Shown here piece after piece: positions 7,638 to 15,285 of a stretch of 47,285 nucleotides of DNA. The stretch covers positions 1 through 47,285 of the forward strand of contig CAYFUG010000011.1 in NCBI GenBank assembly GCA_964346295.1. The letters run 5' to 3'. The notes below the pieces were generated by a model. That model did no database searches. It was given only the letters and a program-made list of their open reading frames with translations, and was not told where the DNA came from. The first letter of the stretch is position 1. The number at the start of each line of letters is the position of its first letter. A program made the translations under genes and the position numbers. This stretch comes from CAYFUG01 sp964346295. Its GTDB lineage: Bacteria; Patescibacteriota; Minisyncoccia; Moranbacterales; DUUL01.

Positions 7638-8696
7638 TTAATACTTATTTAAAAACTTCAAGAAATTCTTCTCTCTAACCTCTAAGCGCCAGACAACTGC
7701 CCCTAAAATCAAGATTACTATCAACAAAGTCCCTAAAATCAAATCCTTCCAATCCAACCCCCGAATCACTCCCTTCGAGCCCGAAGAAACTACCAAGCTA
7801 GTCTTTAGACTAGCAGTGGAACTTAAATTATCTTTTTTTAAAAAAGCCTGGTAACTTTCTGGAGATAATTCCCTCAAAACATCGGGGCGACTATTCTTTT
7901 GAGCTCTTACCGCTACCCAGTCGCTTTTAAAAAGTTCTCCTGGGGCCAATACCACAAACTTTTCTTGGTCAATTTCAGAAAAGGTCAACCCTTCTTCTCC
8001 TTTTTTAAAAACCAAAGTCATTCGAGTAGGTTTTCCAGTTACCCTAGCAAAAACCAATAAATCGTTCTCTCCTTCTTCCCAGGGCCGGAGGAAAACCTCT
8101 TCTATCTTTACCGGCTCATTTAGCTCCTTAGAAATCAGTTCCGAGTAGCTTTCTTGATCTCCTAGAGGAGTAGCGAATAATTGAATAGCGATTCTGGTCT
8201 GCTTGCCGTCAATATCTCCCTCTAAAACAGCCACTCCGATCTCACTATAGTTAGAAGAAATGATATTATCTCGATGAGTGGGACTTTTCATCCAGGCTCG
8301 ATTTACCGCATCCGCCGCAGAAAAATCCATTGCTAAATTTTCTCCCGCATATTTATAATCGTAACCTACCACTCCAAACCAGTGCCAGGGCTCCACTCCT
8401 TTTGGAGAATCATGCGAAAAATAATCATTCTTTAACATATCCTCTCCCTTCATTTTAGCCGCCTTGTCCAAGACTTCACTCCTACTAAGCTCCCCCAGGC
8501 CAACCTTTAGACGATCCCGATTAGCCAACTCTACAATCTCCCCCTCCATCTCCTTGTTAACATCAACCTCTTGAGAAGTTGCCGCTAAAGCCCCAGGAGT
8601 TACTCCTAAAAATCCCCAACTTCCGGCCAATATCAGCATTCCGACTAATTGAATCAACCCGATCAACCAGCTCTTTTTGTTTTTATTTTTATGCAT
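7638..8696 (-). CDS. Secreted CAP-domain (SCP/PR1-like) protein
   Basis: The start at 8696 (MHKNKNKKSW) gives a signal peptide or N-terminal membrane anchor (about 9-39, ending near ALAA), so I choose it over the upstream frame. A CAP domain covers about residues 48-185. It carries the family signatures: H95 in YFSH, the GENLA motif (118-122), and SPTHRDNI with H141. A beta-rich, less conserved region follows. A C-terminal membrane helix (about 316-338) and a basic tail end the 352-residue protein. Bacterial CAP proteins of this kind are extracytoplasmic and mostly of unknown function. This one would be tethered to the membrane. The following membrane gene is 21 bp away. Confidence 0.85.
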   Translation of the reverse strand: MHKNKNKKSWLIGLIQLVGMLILAGSWGFLGVTPGALAATSQEVDVNKEMEGEIVELANRDRLKVGLGELSRSEVLDKAAKMKGEDMLKNDYFSHDSPKGVEPWHWFGVVGYDYKYAGENLAMDFSAADAVNRAWMKSPTHRDNIISSNYSEIGVAVLEGDIDGKQTRIAIQLFATPLGDQESYSELISKELNEPVKIEEVFLRPWEEGENDLLVFARVTGKPTRMTLVFKKGEEGLTFSEIDQEKFVVLAPGELFKSDWVAVRAQKNSRPDVLRELSPESYQAFLKKDNLSSTASLKTSLVVSSGSKGVIRGLDWKDLILGTLLIVILILGAVVWRLEVREKNFLKFLNKY

Positions 8697-8924
8697 AAAA
8701 TCAACAGAACAACAAATTTGAAATATCCGTTCGTCCAAAAACACCCTGGGTCCGACATTGCTTCTCAAAGAAGACAACTATCTTTCGTGAAAAGTTTTTA
8801 ATAACAAAAAATTGCAACCCCAGCAACTAAACTAACTGAAGTTTAACCTGAGTCTATAATTCCTCCCTTAGAAACTTAATCCAATAAGTCAATAAAATAG
8901 AAATAGCCCACGATAATTGCATCT

Positions 8925-9992
8925 CTAAGTAGTATTATAGCCTAGCTCTTTAAGTTTTTCCAGGGCTCGCTGATAAACCCTTCCTCTTCGAGGAGATGGC
9001 AAGAAAATCAAAGCCTGATCGCTACATCGAATATCGGCATTTTTTTTGTAAGTCTTTGGATTCTTCTTGATTTTTCTTAGCATCACATCCTTAAAGAAAA
9101 TATTCAATAGACTGCCCAACCCACTAAAATTCAACAATAACTCTACTGCTTGTCGAAAAAGCTTCACTGCTAACCAGGGCCTGACTGTTAAAAAATCACC
9201 TTCTAGCGAACGAGGTTGGAAATGAGGCTTTACCTGTTGAATCCAATCTCGATTTTCTCTTAGCAATTGTCGATGATAACTAATGCCCAATAAAGGAAGA
9301 GAAAGGGCTATCTCGCTAGCAGAATATTCACTGCGCTCCTCAAAAAAGAGCCCTCGAATAGTAAGAAAGTGGTTTAAACAAAAACGATCCTTGACTCTCT
9401 TGCCATGGCGACGTTTACCTAATAACTGAAGGACAGAACTTACTAAAAACCTTCCCAACCAAATTCGATCTCTTTCTAGAATAATCATAACATCCCAATC
9501 ACTCGCCTTCTGAGCACTCCCCAAGGCCAAGGTCCCTGTCAAAAAGGCTCCTCTAAAATAAGGAATCGCTAGCAACACCTGAATTAATCGCTGAGCCTTC
9601 TTAATTTTATTTAGAGAGATTTTCTGGTGCTTTATGCGCTCTTCTGCCAAACTCTCTTCTCCTGGCAAAGTAAAAAATCCCCACTTCTTCTTAACAATTC
9701 TCCTCAAAGGCTCTCTTTCTAGTTTGTCAGTCAACTCACCAAAAGAAATCCTTTCTAATTCCCCCACTCTGATCAAATTTTCCCACAATTCCAATTCTGT
9801 TAAGGCTATATCTCGACAATTGTAATAAGCCAGTGTAAAAATAATACTCTTCTCTAAATCACTAAAATCACCTCCTTTTCCGGGAGAATTTCTAGAAAAG
9901 AAAAGTGCTTTTTCCCCACTATGAAGAAAAGGCTCCGAAGAAAAATTTTTAGGCTCACTGTTGTTAATAGACATATCCACGTAAAATATCAT
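8925..9992 (-). CDS. Nucleotidyltransferase-fold protein
   Basis: The 355-residue protein has an N-terminal helical region (about 45-110) resembling a winged helix. A nucleotidyltransferase-type core follows: GTLALGSAQKASDWDVMI, with a Gly-Ser turn and the acidic pair D165 and D167, then a helical C-terminal half. Such domains transfer a nucleotide to a protein, RNA or small molecule; the substrate is unknown. The start at 9992 has GGAG 7 nt upstream; an alternative ATG is at 9974. Either start overlaps the 3' end of the NuoE-like gene, so translation is probably coupled. The 8697-8924 gap downstream holds nothing I recognise. Confidence 0.75.
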   Translation of the reverse strand: MIFYVDMSINNSEPKNFSSEPFLHSGEKALFFSRNSPGKGGDFSDLEKSIIFTLAYYNCRDIALTELELWENLIRVGELERISFGELTDKLEREPLRRIVKKKWGFFTLPGEESLAEERIKHQKISLNKIKKAQRLIQVLLAIPYFRGAFLTGTLALGSAQKASDWDVMIILERDRIWLGRFLVSSVLQLLGKRRHGKRVKDRFCLNHFLTIRGLFFEERSEYSASEIALSLPLLGISYHRQLLRENRDWIQQVKPHFQPRSLEGDFLTVRPWLAVKLFRQAVELLLNFSGLGSLLNIFFKDVMLRKIKKNPKTYKKNADIRCSDQALIFLPSPRRGRVYQRALEKLKELGYNTT

Positions 9993-10407
9993 CTACCCGC
10001 TCCGGAGTGACCCCCTCGAAAATCGTCCCATTAACTTCCATAATCGGACCTCTTTCGCACAAACCAAAGCAACTCTCTCGCTTAATTTCTACCTTAGGAT
10101 TAAACTCATCCTCTGCTCGCTGCCCCAAAAACTCCTCTACCTGAGAAAGAACGCTACTACCTCCCTTAGTAACACAATTAGCTCCGTCACAAATTTTCAC
10201 TACCAAACTAGGAGCTTTCTCTAAGCACAACTCACTATAAAAACTCACCGTAGAAAAAACTTCTGCCTTTTTAAGATTAAAATAATTAGCCATTTTTTCA
10301 ATAGCCTGCGAAGAAATAAAACCGTTCACTCGCTGAATTTCCTTAGCAGCTGGCAGAAGATTTTCCTTCTTTGCCTCAAATTGGAGTAATATTTTTTGAG
10401 TGTTCAT
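9964..10407 (-). CDS. NuoE/HydC-like [2Fe-2S] ferredoxin subunit
   Basis: The 147-residue protein matches the thioredoxin-like 24-kDa subunit family (NuoE, HoxE, HydC). It has a helical N-terminus, the VSFYSEL segment, and the four cluster ligands in the expected spacing: C73 and C78 (C-x4-C), C113 and C117 (C-x3-C). In complex I, NAD-reducing hydrogenases and electron-bifurcating [FeFe] hydrogenases this subunit passes electrons beside a flavin subunit (NuoF/HydB). No flavin or catalytic subunit is present in the window. Divergent neighbours are a TM1266-like hydrogenase-system regulator and a membrane protein of a type often annotated with hydrogenases. This favours a hydrogenase connection over complex I. 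It overlaps the downstream nucleotidyltransferase gene by 29 bp. Confidence 0.88.
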   Translation of the reverse strand: MNTQKILLQFEAKKENLLPAAKEIQRVNGFISSQAIEKMANYFNLKKAEVFSTVSFYSELCLEKAPSLVVKICDGANCVTKGGSSVLSQVEEFLGQRAEDEFNPKVEIKRESCFGLCERGPIMEVNGTIFEGVTPERVDDILRGYVY

Positions 10408-10610
10408 TTTATTATCAATTTTGTTATAATTTTAAATAAGAATTTTTTCTAGTATACCATAAATTTTTTTTATGATATATTAAAATAAAATAATCCTCAA
10501 TCCTTACTTAATGAAAATAGGAGAAAACAGGAGTACAAAAGACAACCCCAAACTAGTATCAGATGATAAAAACTTCAACTTTTCAAAAAACTAACAACTA
10601 AACTTTGGGA

Positions 10611-10660
10611 TTTTCAGATTTTAGGAGATTTTGACACCAAAATTTTCAAAACTTGGAAGT
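10611..10660 (+). repeat. Structured repeat, core-less copy (A)
   Basis: This 50-bp segment joins the left arm (TTTTCAGATTTTAGGAGATT) directly to the right arm (ending CAAAACTTGGAAG) of the repeat family seen in full at 15154, 20484, 21494, 28346, 36152, 37578 and 41502. The central hairpin of about 65 bp is missing. Orientation matches the other copies, and it ends 14 bp before the start at 10674. Confidence 0.65.
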
Positions 10661-10673
10661 CTCACCCAGAACC

Positions 10674-10943
10674 ATGCCAAAACCAGAAAACAACCACCTA
10701 GGCACCATCTCCATCCTCATTAAAGATCGCTATGCCCAGGCCCCCGACATTAATCAAATTCTCACCAAACACGGCAACAAAATACTAGGCCGAATGGGTC
10801 TCAATTTGCAACCTCGCTGTTTGGAGCACTGCACCGCCATGATCAATGTAGTCGTTTACGCCCCTAAATCTGAGATCGACGAGCTCACTTTAGAAATCGA
10901 TCAAATTTACGGCATCGTCGCCCGCGCCAGCATTGTAGAGTAA
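10674..10943 (+). CDS. TM1266-like iron-only hydrogenase system regulator
   Basis: The 89-residue protein begins MPKPENNHLGTISILIKDR and contains GRMGL and a C-terminal segment ending YGIVARASIVE. This is the ACT-like layout of the family represented by Thermotoga TM1266, annotated as a putative regulator of [FeFe]-hydrogenase systems. I choose the ATG at 10674; an upstream TTG at 10653 would only extend the frame into repeat A. It is head-to-head with the NuoE/HydC-like gene and is followed within 3 bp by a lipoprotein gene and then an S-component-like membrane protein. A regulatory role is inferred from the family; the ligand is unknown. Confidence 0.75.
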   Translation: MPKPENNHLGTISILIKDRYAQAPDINQILTKHGNKILGRMGLNLQPRCLEHCTAMINVVVYAPKSEIDELTLEIDQIYGIVARASIVE

Positions 10944-10946
10944 AAA

Positions 10947-11210
10947 ATGATCAACCTCTTAAGTCGTAAAAAAATGAAGGGAGCTGTCCTATCCTTTTTA
11001 ATCCTCGCCTCTGCTATTTTTTCTGGATGTAATAACTCCAGTAGTAAAGAATCATCACCTATTCCAGAAGGTAATCCCGAAGAACTTGCTTTAGAAAAAA
11101 CCAAAACAGAAAATCCAGCGGTAAAAGAAGAAGTTTCAATCCAAGAAACTCTAAGCAATACTAAAATATATAATGATAAAGCATATTTTAGAATCAATAG
11201 ATATAACTAA
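10947..11210 (+). CDS. Small putative lipoprotein
   Basis: The 87-residue product has a basic start, a hydrophobic stretch (about 12-26) and a lipobox-like IFSGC with C28 as the lipidation site. A Ser/Glu/Lys-rich mature part without recognised domain follows. ATG codons at 10947 and 10974 both give a usable signal peptide. It begins 3 bp after the TM1266-like gene and precedes a membrane gene by 18 bp, so the three look like one transcript. LspA, which would cleave the signal, is encoded at 17884-18327. Confidence 0.65.
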   Translation: MINLLSRKKMKGAVLSFLILASAIFSGCNNSSSKESSPIPEGNPEELALEKTKTENPAVKEEVSIQETLSNTKIYNDKAYFRINRYN

Positions 11211-11228
11211 ATAACTTCAATTAAAACC

Positions 11229-11768
11229 ATGAAACAAAAAACTATCGCTTTAAAAAAATCCCTTCCCTGGGCCAGCACTTCTAGTCAAGATCTAGCCTGG
11301 ACTGCCGGCTTGGTCCTAGCCGCCCTCATCGCGCCCGCTCTTTTGGCTCACGCTCCCGCTAATCAGATTCTCACCGGAACCCTCGTTAACGCCACCTTGT
11401 TTTTGGCTGCTTGGCGCCTAGGCGTAGCTAATGCCCTTTTGGTGGCCGCAGTGCCTTCTAGTGTAGCCCTTTTCAGAGGCCTCCTTCCCGCTCCGATGGC
11501 TACCTTGATTCCTTTTATTGTTTTTTCCAATGTTCTTTTGATGGTTGCCTTTGCTTCTCTCAAAAAATTTAACCTTCCGGGGGCAATAGCCGGTGCTGGA
11601 TTTTTAAAGTTCCTCTTTCTTTTTGCTATCACCAGTCTCTTTTTTAGCTCCCTACCAACTCCTATCGCCTCTATGATGCACCTCCCTCAGTTGATCACCG
11701 CTCTAATCGGTGGCGCCTTGGCCCTAGGAGTAATCAAGGGATTAAATTTGAAAGAATCCAGGGAATAA
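11229..11768 (+). CDS. ECF S-component-like membrane protein (hydrogenase-associated type)
   Basis: The 179-residue protein has about five to six membrane helices with short loops, rich in Ala, Leu and Pro. It resembles small integral membrane proteins related to ECF-transporter S components that are often annotated 'iron hydrogenase' in Patescibacteria and Clostridia. The label comes from gene neighbourhood; no iron-sulfur or catalytic motif is visible. S components bind a vitamin or metal and work with a shared ECF module, which is not seen in this window. It is last in the three-gene unit with the TM1266-like regulator and lipoprotein, and a strong terminator follows. Its substrate is unknown. 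Confidence 0.6.
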   Translation: MKQKTIALKKSLPWASTSSQDLAWTAGLVLAALIAPALLAHAPANQILTGTLVNATLFLAAWRLGVANALLVAAVPSSVALFRGLLPAPMATLIPFIVFSNVLLMVAFASLKKFNLPGAIAGAGFLKFLFLFAITSLFFSSLPTPIASMMHLPQLITALIGGALALGVIKGLNLKESRE

Positions 11769-11794
11769 TTCACAGAAATGAAGCCCCTTAAAAA

Positions 11795-11821
11795 ACAAGC
11801 CTTCTTAGGGCTTGTTTTTTT
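11795..11821 (+). terminator. Intrinsic terminator of the 10674-11768 unit
   Basis: ACAAGCC (11795-11801) pairs with GGCTTGT (11809-11815) around a 7-nt loop and is followed by an uninterrupted T tract to 11821. Confidence 0.9.
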
Positions 11822-11899
11822 GTTGAACTGATTTTAGCAGAGACGCCCCGTCAGGTTGCCTTTACCTTTACTCTCATAGCCCTCACAAAATCATTAAAG

Positions 11900-13003
11900 T
11901 CATAGCTCAGAACCTCTGCGGACTAACTCAATCACCTTAGTATAAACCCGTAAATTATGAATAGTCGCCAAGCGAAAGGCTAGAGTTTCATTAATATTGA
12001 AGAGATGGCGCAAATAGGCTCGAGAAAAATTCCGGCAAGTGTGACAATCACAAAAGGAGCTAATCGACTCCGGTGATTCTTGAAATTTTTCCCGACGAAT
12101 GTAAATAAACTCGTAATTCTGAGGGTTGGCTAATTCTTCTAGGCTCAACTGATCAGGATCTTTGGCAAAGTTATACAAACGCTTGTGTCTCCCGTCTCGA
12201 GTAGGCAAAGTGCAGTCAAAAACTTCCCAGCCCATGGCAGCACAAGCGGCAATCTCGTAAGGCTTCCCCACTCCCAAAGCAAATTTGATTTTATCTTTTG
12301 GAATAAGATCAACGATGAATTGAGCTAAATCAAGATCTAGTTCTCCGTTTTCTTTAATGGGATAACCACCCAAACCCAAACCATCACAACCGATTTCTAG
12401 CAATTTTTGAGCACAGTAAGCCCGCGAATCTCGGTTGTTGTGACCCTGAATCACAGACAACAACTTCGGTCGAGTTTTTTCGGTAAACTTTCTAATCTCT
12501 ATCTGCCTGTCAAACTCCGCCTTGCAACGCTCCGCCCAGTGTAAAGTCCGCTCCACACTCTCTTTGATTTGCTCTTCAGTGGCCGCAGGAGAAGTAAAAT
12601 CGTCTAAGCAAACCACCAAATCAGAGCCAATCTCAAATTGCACTTGAATAGACTTTTCTGGGGTAAACAGCTTTTTCTTGGCCCCTCCGATAGAAAAAGT
12701 CACACCCTTGTCGGTGATAGAGCCGGCGTTTTTCCTCCGATGAATCAAAGAAAAGACCTGCCATCCTCCACTGTCCGAGGTAATCAGGCCGGGAAAATTC
12801 ATCAGCTTTTTAATGCCACCTAGTTTTTTGAGCACCGAAATCCCCGGGTCTGTTAGTAAGTGATAGGTGTTGACTACTGCCCCCTCCACTCCAGCCGCCT
12901 CCAAATCTCGAGCATCCACTCCCCGCACCACGCCCAAAGTCGCATCCGGCAAATAAATCGGCAGCCTGTAGAGCTTATTTTTAACAGTGAAAGTTTTTTT
13001 CAT
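11900..13003 (-). CDS. tgt: tRNA-guanine transglycosylase
   Basis: Tgt exchanges guanine 34 of GUN-anticodon tRNAs for a queuosine precursor. The 367-residue protein has the TIM-barrel hallmarks: D77 in SDSGG (general base), the conserved VIQG segment near 184-187, and GLGLGGYPI. The nucleophile is D263 in FDCTLPTR. Zinc ligands C318, C320, C323 and H349 are all present at the usual spacing. TYHLLTDPG replaces the more common TYHLMLRPG, a mild divergence. No queuosine precursor genes are in the window, so the base inserted must be inferred from the rest of the genome. The start at 13003 fits the family N-terminus. Confidence 0.93.
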   Translation of the reverse strand: MKKTFTVKNKLYRLPIYLPDATLGVVRGVDARDLEAAGVEGAVVNTYHLLTDPGISVLKKLGGIKKLMNFPGLITSDSGGWQVFSLIHRRKNAGSITDKGVTFSIGGAKKKLFTPEKSIQVQFEIGSDLVVCLDDFTSPAATEEQIKESVERTLHWAERCKAEFDRQIEIRKFTEKTRPKLLSVIQGHNNRDSRAYCAQKLLEIGCDGLGLGGYPIKENGELDLDLAQFIVDLIPKDKIKFALGVGKPYEIAACAAMGWEVFDCTLPTRDGRHKRLYNFAKDPDQLSLEELANPQNYEFIYIRREKFQESPESISSFCDCHTCRNFSRAYLRHLFNINETLAFRLATIHNLRVYTKVIELVRRGSEL

Positions 13004-13050
13004 AAAACAATTAGAATTTTCTCAAATTTTTCAAGAAGCTCTTTCTCGAA

Positions 13051-13084
13051 TTCCCCATTTATGAAAGGGGGTTAGAGGGATTAG
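13051..13084. repeat. Short intergenic palindrome
   Basis: CCCC (13053-13056) and GGGG (13067-13070) bracket an AT-rich loop, continuing GTTAGAGGGATTAG. The reverse complement (AATCCCTCTAACCCCC...) resembles a palindromic motif I have seen between genes in many bacteria. Only one copy lies here, between tgt and the GNAT gene. Confidence 0.35.
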
Positions 13085-13116
13085 ACGGAATAGGAAAGAT
13101 GCGAATACTCAAAAAA

Positions 13117-13599
13117 TTAACTACAACTCTTCTTGTTGAAATATTTCTCCATTCGATGACCCTCAAAACCTACTCCGATTATTTCATACTTCTCCAGGCC
13201 TAAATCTTGATAACCCAGTTTCTGGTAAATTTTTCGCTTGGCCGTATAGACAGAAGCATGCAAATAGGTTTTTTCTAAGCCTGATTCTCGGGCCTTCTCT
13301 TCCGCTGCTTGAATCAATTTTTTACCATAGCCTTTACCCAAATGATCTTTGTCGACATAGAGAAAATTGATATAACCGCCGCTTTTCATCATCACAAAAC
13401 CTGCTATTCCCCCCGACTCCTCTAGAACCAGCGTGATATTAGGCAGTTTCAATAATTCGTGAACCTTCTCTAAATCCTTAAAAAGGATCACTTTCTTTTG
13501 TTCATCGGTCAAATCCTCCCAGTTGTACTCCAGGGTAGTTTCATTGTAAATCTTGGCAACTTTTTCAATGTCAGTTTTCTTGTAAGTTCGGATTTTCAT
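13117..13599 (-). CDS. GNAT-family N-acetyltransferase
   Basis: The 160-residue protein begins MKIRTYKKTDIEKVAKIYNE, a typical GNAT opening. The acetyl-CoA pyrophosphate-binding motif A is clear: LYVDKDHLGKGYGKKLI, containing the R/Q-x-x-G-x-G/A pattern as LGKGYG. A motif B-like YQKLGYQ segment follows. Such enzymes acetylate amines on small molecules or proteins; nothing shows which. It lies alone between tgt and the YbaK-type gene, both on the same strand with gaps of about 80-110 bp. Confidence 0.88.
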   Translation of the reverse strand: MKIRTYKKTDIEKVAKIYNETTLEYNWEDLTDEQKKVILFKDLEKVHELLKLPNITLVLEESGGIAGFVMMKSGGYINFLYVDKDHLGKGYGKKLIQAAEEKARESGLEKTYLHASVYTAKRKIYQKLGYQDLGLEKYEIIGVGFEGHRMEKYFNKKSCS

Positions 13600-13677
13600 T
13601 GTAATCGCTTTTTTATTAAAAATTCTGCTATTGAATCATTTAAAATTGTTTAAAAATTTGAAATTAAAAACTGAAAA

Positions 13678-14169
13678 TTAACCCATCTCCACTACTTCTG
13701 CCTCTCTCCCCAGCCCCTCTAAAAACCGCCGCAAACCCTCTCCAGAAAGCACCACCGAAGCCGTGTTCCGATTAGGATGAAAGCTTACTTGCTCCGCCTC
13801 ATAAACCTCCCGATCAAAGTAAGGCTCCACCGCTTTTTGAGAGTCATTGATCAAGCCCAAAGGCGAAACCGCTCCCGGCTCCAGGCCTAATTTTTCTTTC
13901 AGTTCCTCGGGCTTTCCAAAAGAAACCTTCTCGCCTACAATTTTGCCAAAAGCTTTGAGGTCCGCCCGCTTGGCTGCCGGCAACACCACCAAAAAAAACC
14001 GGTCTTTTTTGGCATTGCGCAAAAAAAGATTCTTGCTAGCTAGACCAGGAATCTCTCCGCAATGCGCCTCAGCCTCCTCGCAAGTGAACACTGCCGGATG
14101 CTCAAATAACTGAAAGTCGATCCCTTGCTCGGTCAAAAAATCTTCTACCTTTTTGTTTTCCTTGGACAT
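13678..14169 (-). CDS. YbaK/ProX-type aminoacyl-tRNA deacylase
   Basis: The start at 14169 (MSKENKKVEDFLTEQGIDFQ) gives 163 residues, about the usual length, and matches the family opening; the longer frame adds no conserved sequence. The YbaK/EbsC fold signatures are present: FEHPAVFTCEEA, a central LVVLPAAKRADLKA with the conserved Lys, and SPLGLINDS. These trans-editing proteins remove wrong amino acids from tRNAPro or similar tRNAs. The extended form with HPNRNTASVVLS is closest to the ProX/PrdX subgroup, which clears Ala-tRNAPro. An AlaX-like editing protein is encoded separately at 31771. Confidence 0.85.
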   Translation of the reverse strand: MSKENKKVEDFLTEQGIDFQLFEHPAVFTCEEAEAHCGEIPGLASKNLFLRNAKKDRFFLVVLPAAKRADLKAFGKIVGEKVSFGKPEELKEKLGLEPGAVSPLGLINDSQKAVEPYFDREVYEAEQVSFHPNRNTASVVLSGEGLRRFLEGLGREAEVVEMG

Positions 14170-14278
14170 TAAGACAAAATTAACTTTTATCCCCCAATTT
14201 TCCCACAAAAAAACAGAAAGTCAACTGAAAACGAAGCTTGGGCGACCCAAAAAATTTAACTCTACTAAACATTCGTTG

Positions 14279-14306
14279 TTGACAAAAAATACTAACCGCC
14301 TAGCAT
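14279..14306 (+). promoter_or_regulatory. Candidate promoter for the 14365 gene
   Basis: TTGACA (14279-14284), a 16-bp spacer and TAGCAT (14301-14306). A second TTGACA at 14333-14338 has no matching -10 box before the gene. Confidence 0.4.
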
Positions 14307-14309
14307 TCA

Positions 14310-14332
14310 ATACAAAGTTATAAACTTTGTAT
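14310..14332. promoter_or_regulatory. Perfect palindrome, putative operator
   Basis: ATACAAAGTT (14310-14319) and AACTTTGTAT (14323-14332) are perfect 10-bp inverted repeats around a 3-bp ATA spacer. The site begins 3 bp after the -10 box and covers the expected transcription start, where a dimeric repressor would block initiation. No candidate regulator lies next to it. Confidence 0.55.
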
Positions 14333-14364
14333 TTGACAAAAAATCAGACTTGAGGAGGCCTCGG

Positions 14365-14793
14365 ATGGATTTCGCCGCATTGAAAGAAAATTTTTTCCTA
14401 CTTATGGCACTGGCACTTTTCCTGACAACACCGTTCTTGCTCGGAACTGCCTTCCGAGATCAATTCCGGGGATCCTGGATAAGGTCATTCCTACTAGGCC
14501 CCCTGAAGATAATTGGACTTGTTTTTGTTTGGAGAAGGGGCTCAAGGATAAGTGGGGAAGAGCGTTTTAAGGGAGCTGCTTTTTTTATATTCCAGCTCGC
14601 CTGGGGGATACTAGCAGCAGGAGCTTTCTTGTACCCAGAGAATCTCTTTGAGCCTGACACTGGAATTTTATTGATTTTTGTGGCACTAGGAATCATTATA
14701 ACGACCCTGTGCCACATCTGGGATTTCACAACAAAATTCCGGGCCAACCTTAGAAGAAAGGCGGCAACGAAAAAACTAAGCAGGTTTTATTGA
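14365..14793 (+). CDS. Four-helix membrane protein of unknown function
   Basis: I do not recognise the family. A good Shine-Dalgarno (AGGAGG) lies 6 nt before the ATG at 14365, so I choose it over the upstream TTG at 14350. The 142-residue product has about four membrane helices (roughly 7-27, 37-56, 70-88 and 97-117), Arg-rich loops and a basic C-terminal tail (RRKAATKK). It stands alone, with its own promoter, a palindromic operator-like site and a terminator, so it looks like an independently regulated single-gene unit. Confidence 0.65.
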   Translation: MDFAALKENFFLLMALALFLTTPFLLGTAFRDQFRGSWIRSFLLGPLKIIGLVFVWRRGSRISGEERFKGAAFFIFQLAWGILAAGAFLYPENLFEPDTGILLIFVALGIIITTLCHIWDFTTKFRANLRRKAATKKLSRFY

Positions 14794-14825
14794 GTCAGCC
14801 TCTCCTTCCTTAGTTTTGTCAAAAT

Positions 14826-14861
14826 CCGGGTGAACCTCAAACTCTGAGGCGCCCGGTTTTT
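14826..14861 (+). terminator. Intrinsic terminator after the 14365 gene
   Basis: CCGGG (14826-14830) pairs with CCCGG (14852-14856), with an inner CCTCA/TGAGG stem, followed by TTTTT. Confidence 0.8.
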
Positions 14862-14871
14862 GTTTCTAAAT

Positions 14872-14899
14872 TTGACAATTCCCTCTGTTCTGCTAAGCT
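14872..14899 (+). promoter_or_regulatory. Candidate promoter of the rpsF operon
   Basis: TTGACA (14872-14877) is followed after 16 bp by a weak -10, TAAGCT (14894-14899). If used, the rpsF leader is about 380 nt and contains the tandem repeats at 14991 and structured repeat B. I see nothing else in this 492-bp gap. Confidence 0.4.
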
Positions 14900-14990
14900 C
14901 TCTCTAGAGTTTGGTTTACATTTTACAAATTGAATGTCCCTAATCGGCTTCGCCGCCTGAGTCTTAAGTATCTAAATTTTAGTCATCCCA

Positions 14991-15031
14991 GTCTACAGAC
15001 TACGGACTAAAGACTACAATCTACAGACTAG
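14991..15031 (+). repeat. Imperfect 13-14-bp tandem repeat
   Basis: Three consecutive units, GTCTACAGACTAC, GGACTAAAGACTAC and AATCTACAGACTAG, lie upstream of rpsF. Similar ACTAAAGACTA strings recur just before other genes (near 7083 and 16755). Confidence 0.55.
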
Positions 15032-15153
15032 CTCAGGACCTTGCCAAGCCACTCTCCATTGGGAAAGTTGTTTTTAACTTGCCTAATGGAATTTTATTTA
15101 TCTTGTAGCATGTAACAAACAAATCCACTAACCACTGACCAAATTAGAAACCT

Positions 15154-15278
15154 AAGGCTTTTATTTTTGGATGCAGTTCTAGGAAAAAAAATCGAGCAGC
15201 GAAGCGAGGCGTACTGAGAGGTACGACGAGCGAGAAGCGGAGATTTTGACAACGAAATGCGTCGAAAATGGAAGTCCC
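15154..15278 (+). repeat. Structured repeat, full copy (B)
   Basis: Left arm AAGGCTTT, outer stem AAAATC/GATTTT, apical stem CGTAC/GTACG with loop TGAGAG, a flanking GAG...CGA tandem G-A motif, then GACAACGA and a right arm ending GGAAGTCC. It ends about 8 bp before the rpsF start, so it would form the end of the rpsF 5' leader. Confidence 0.75.
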
Positions 15279-15285
15279 CTAAATT

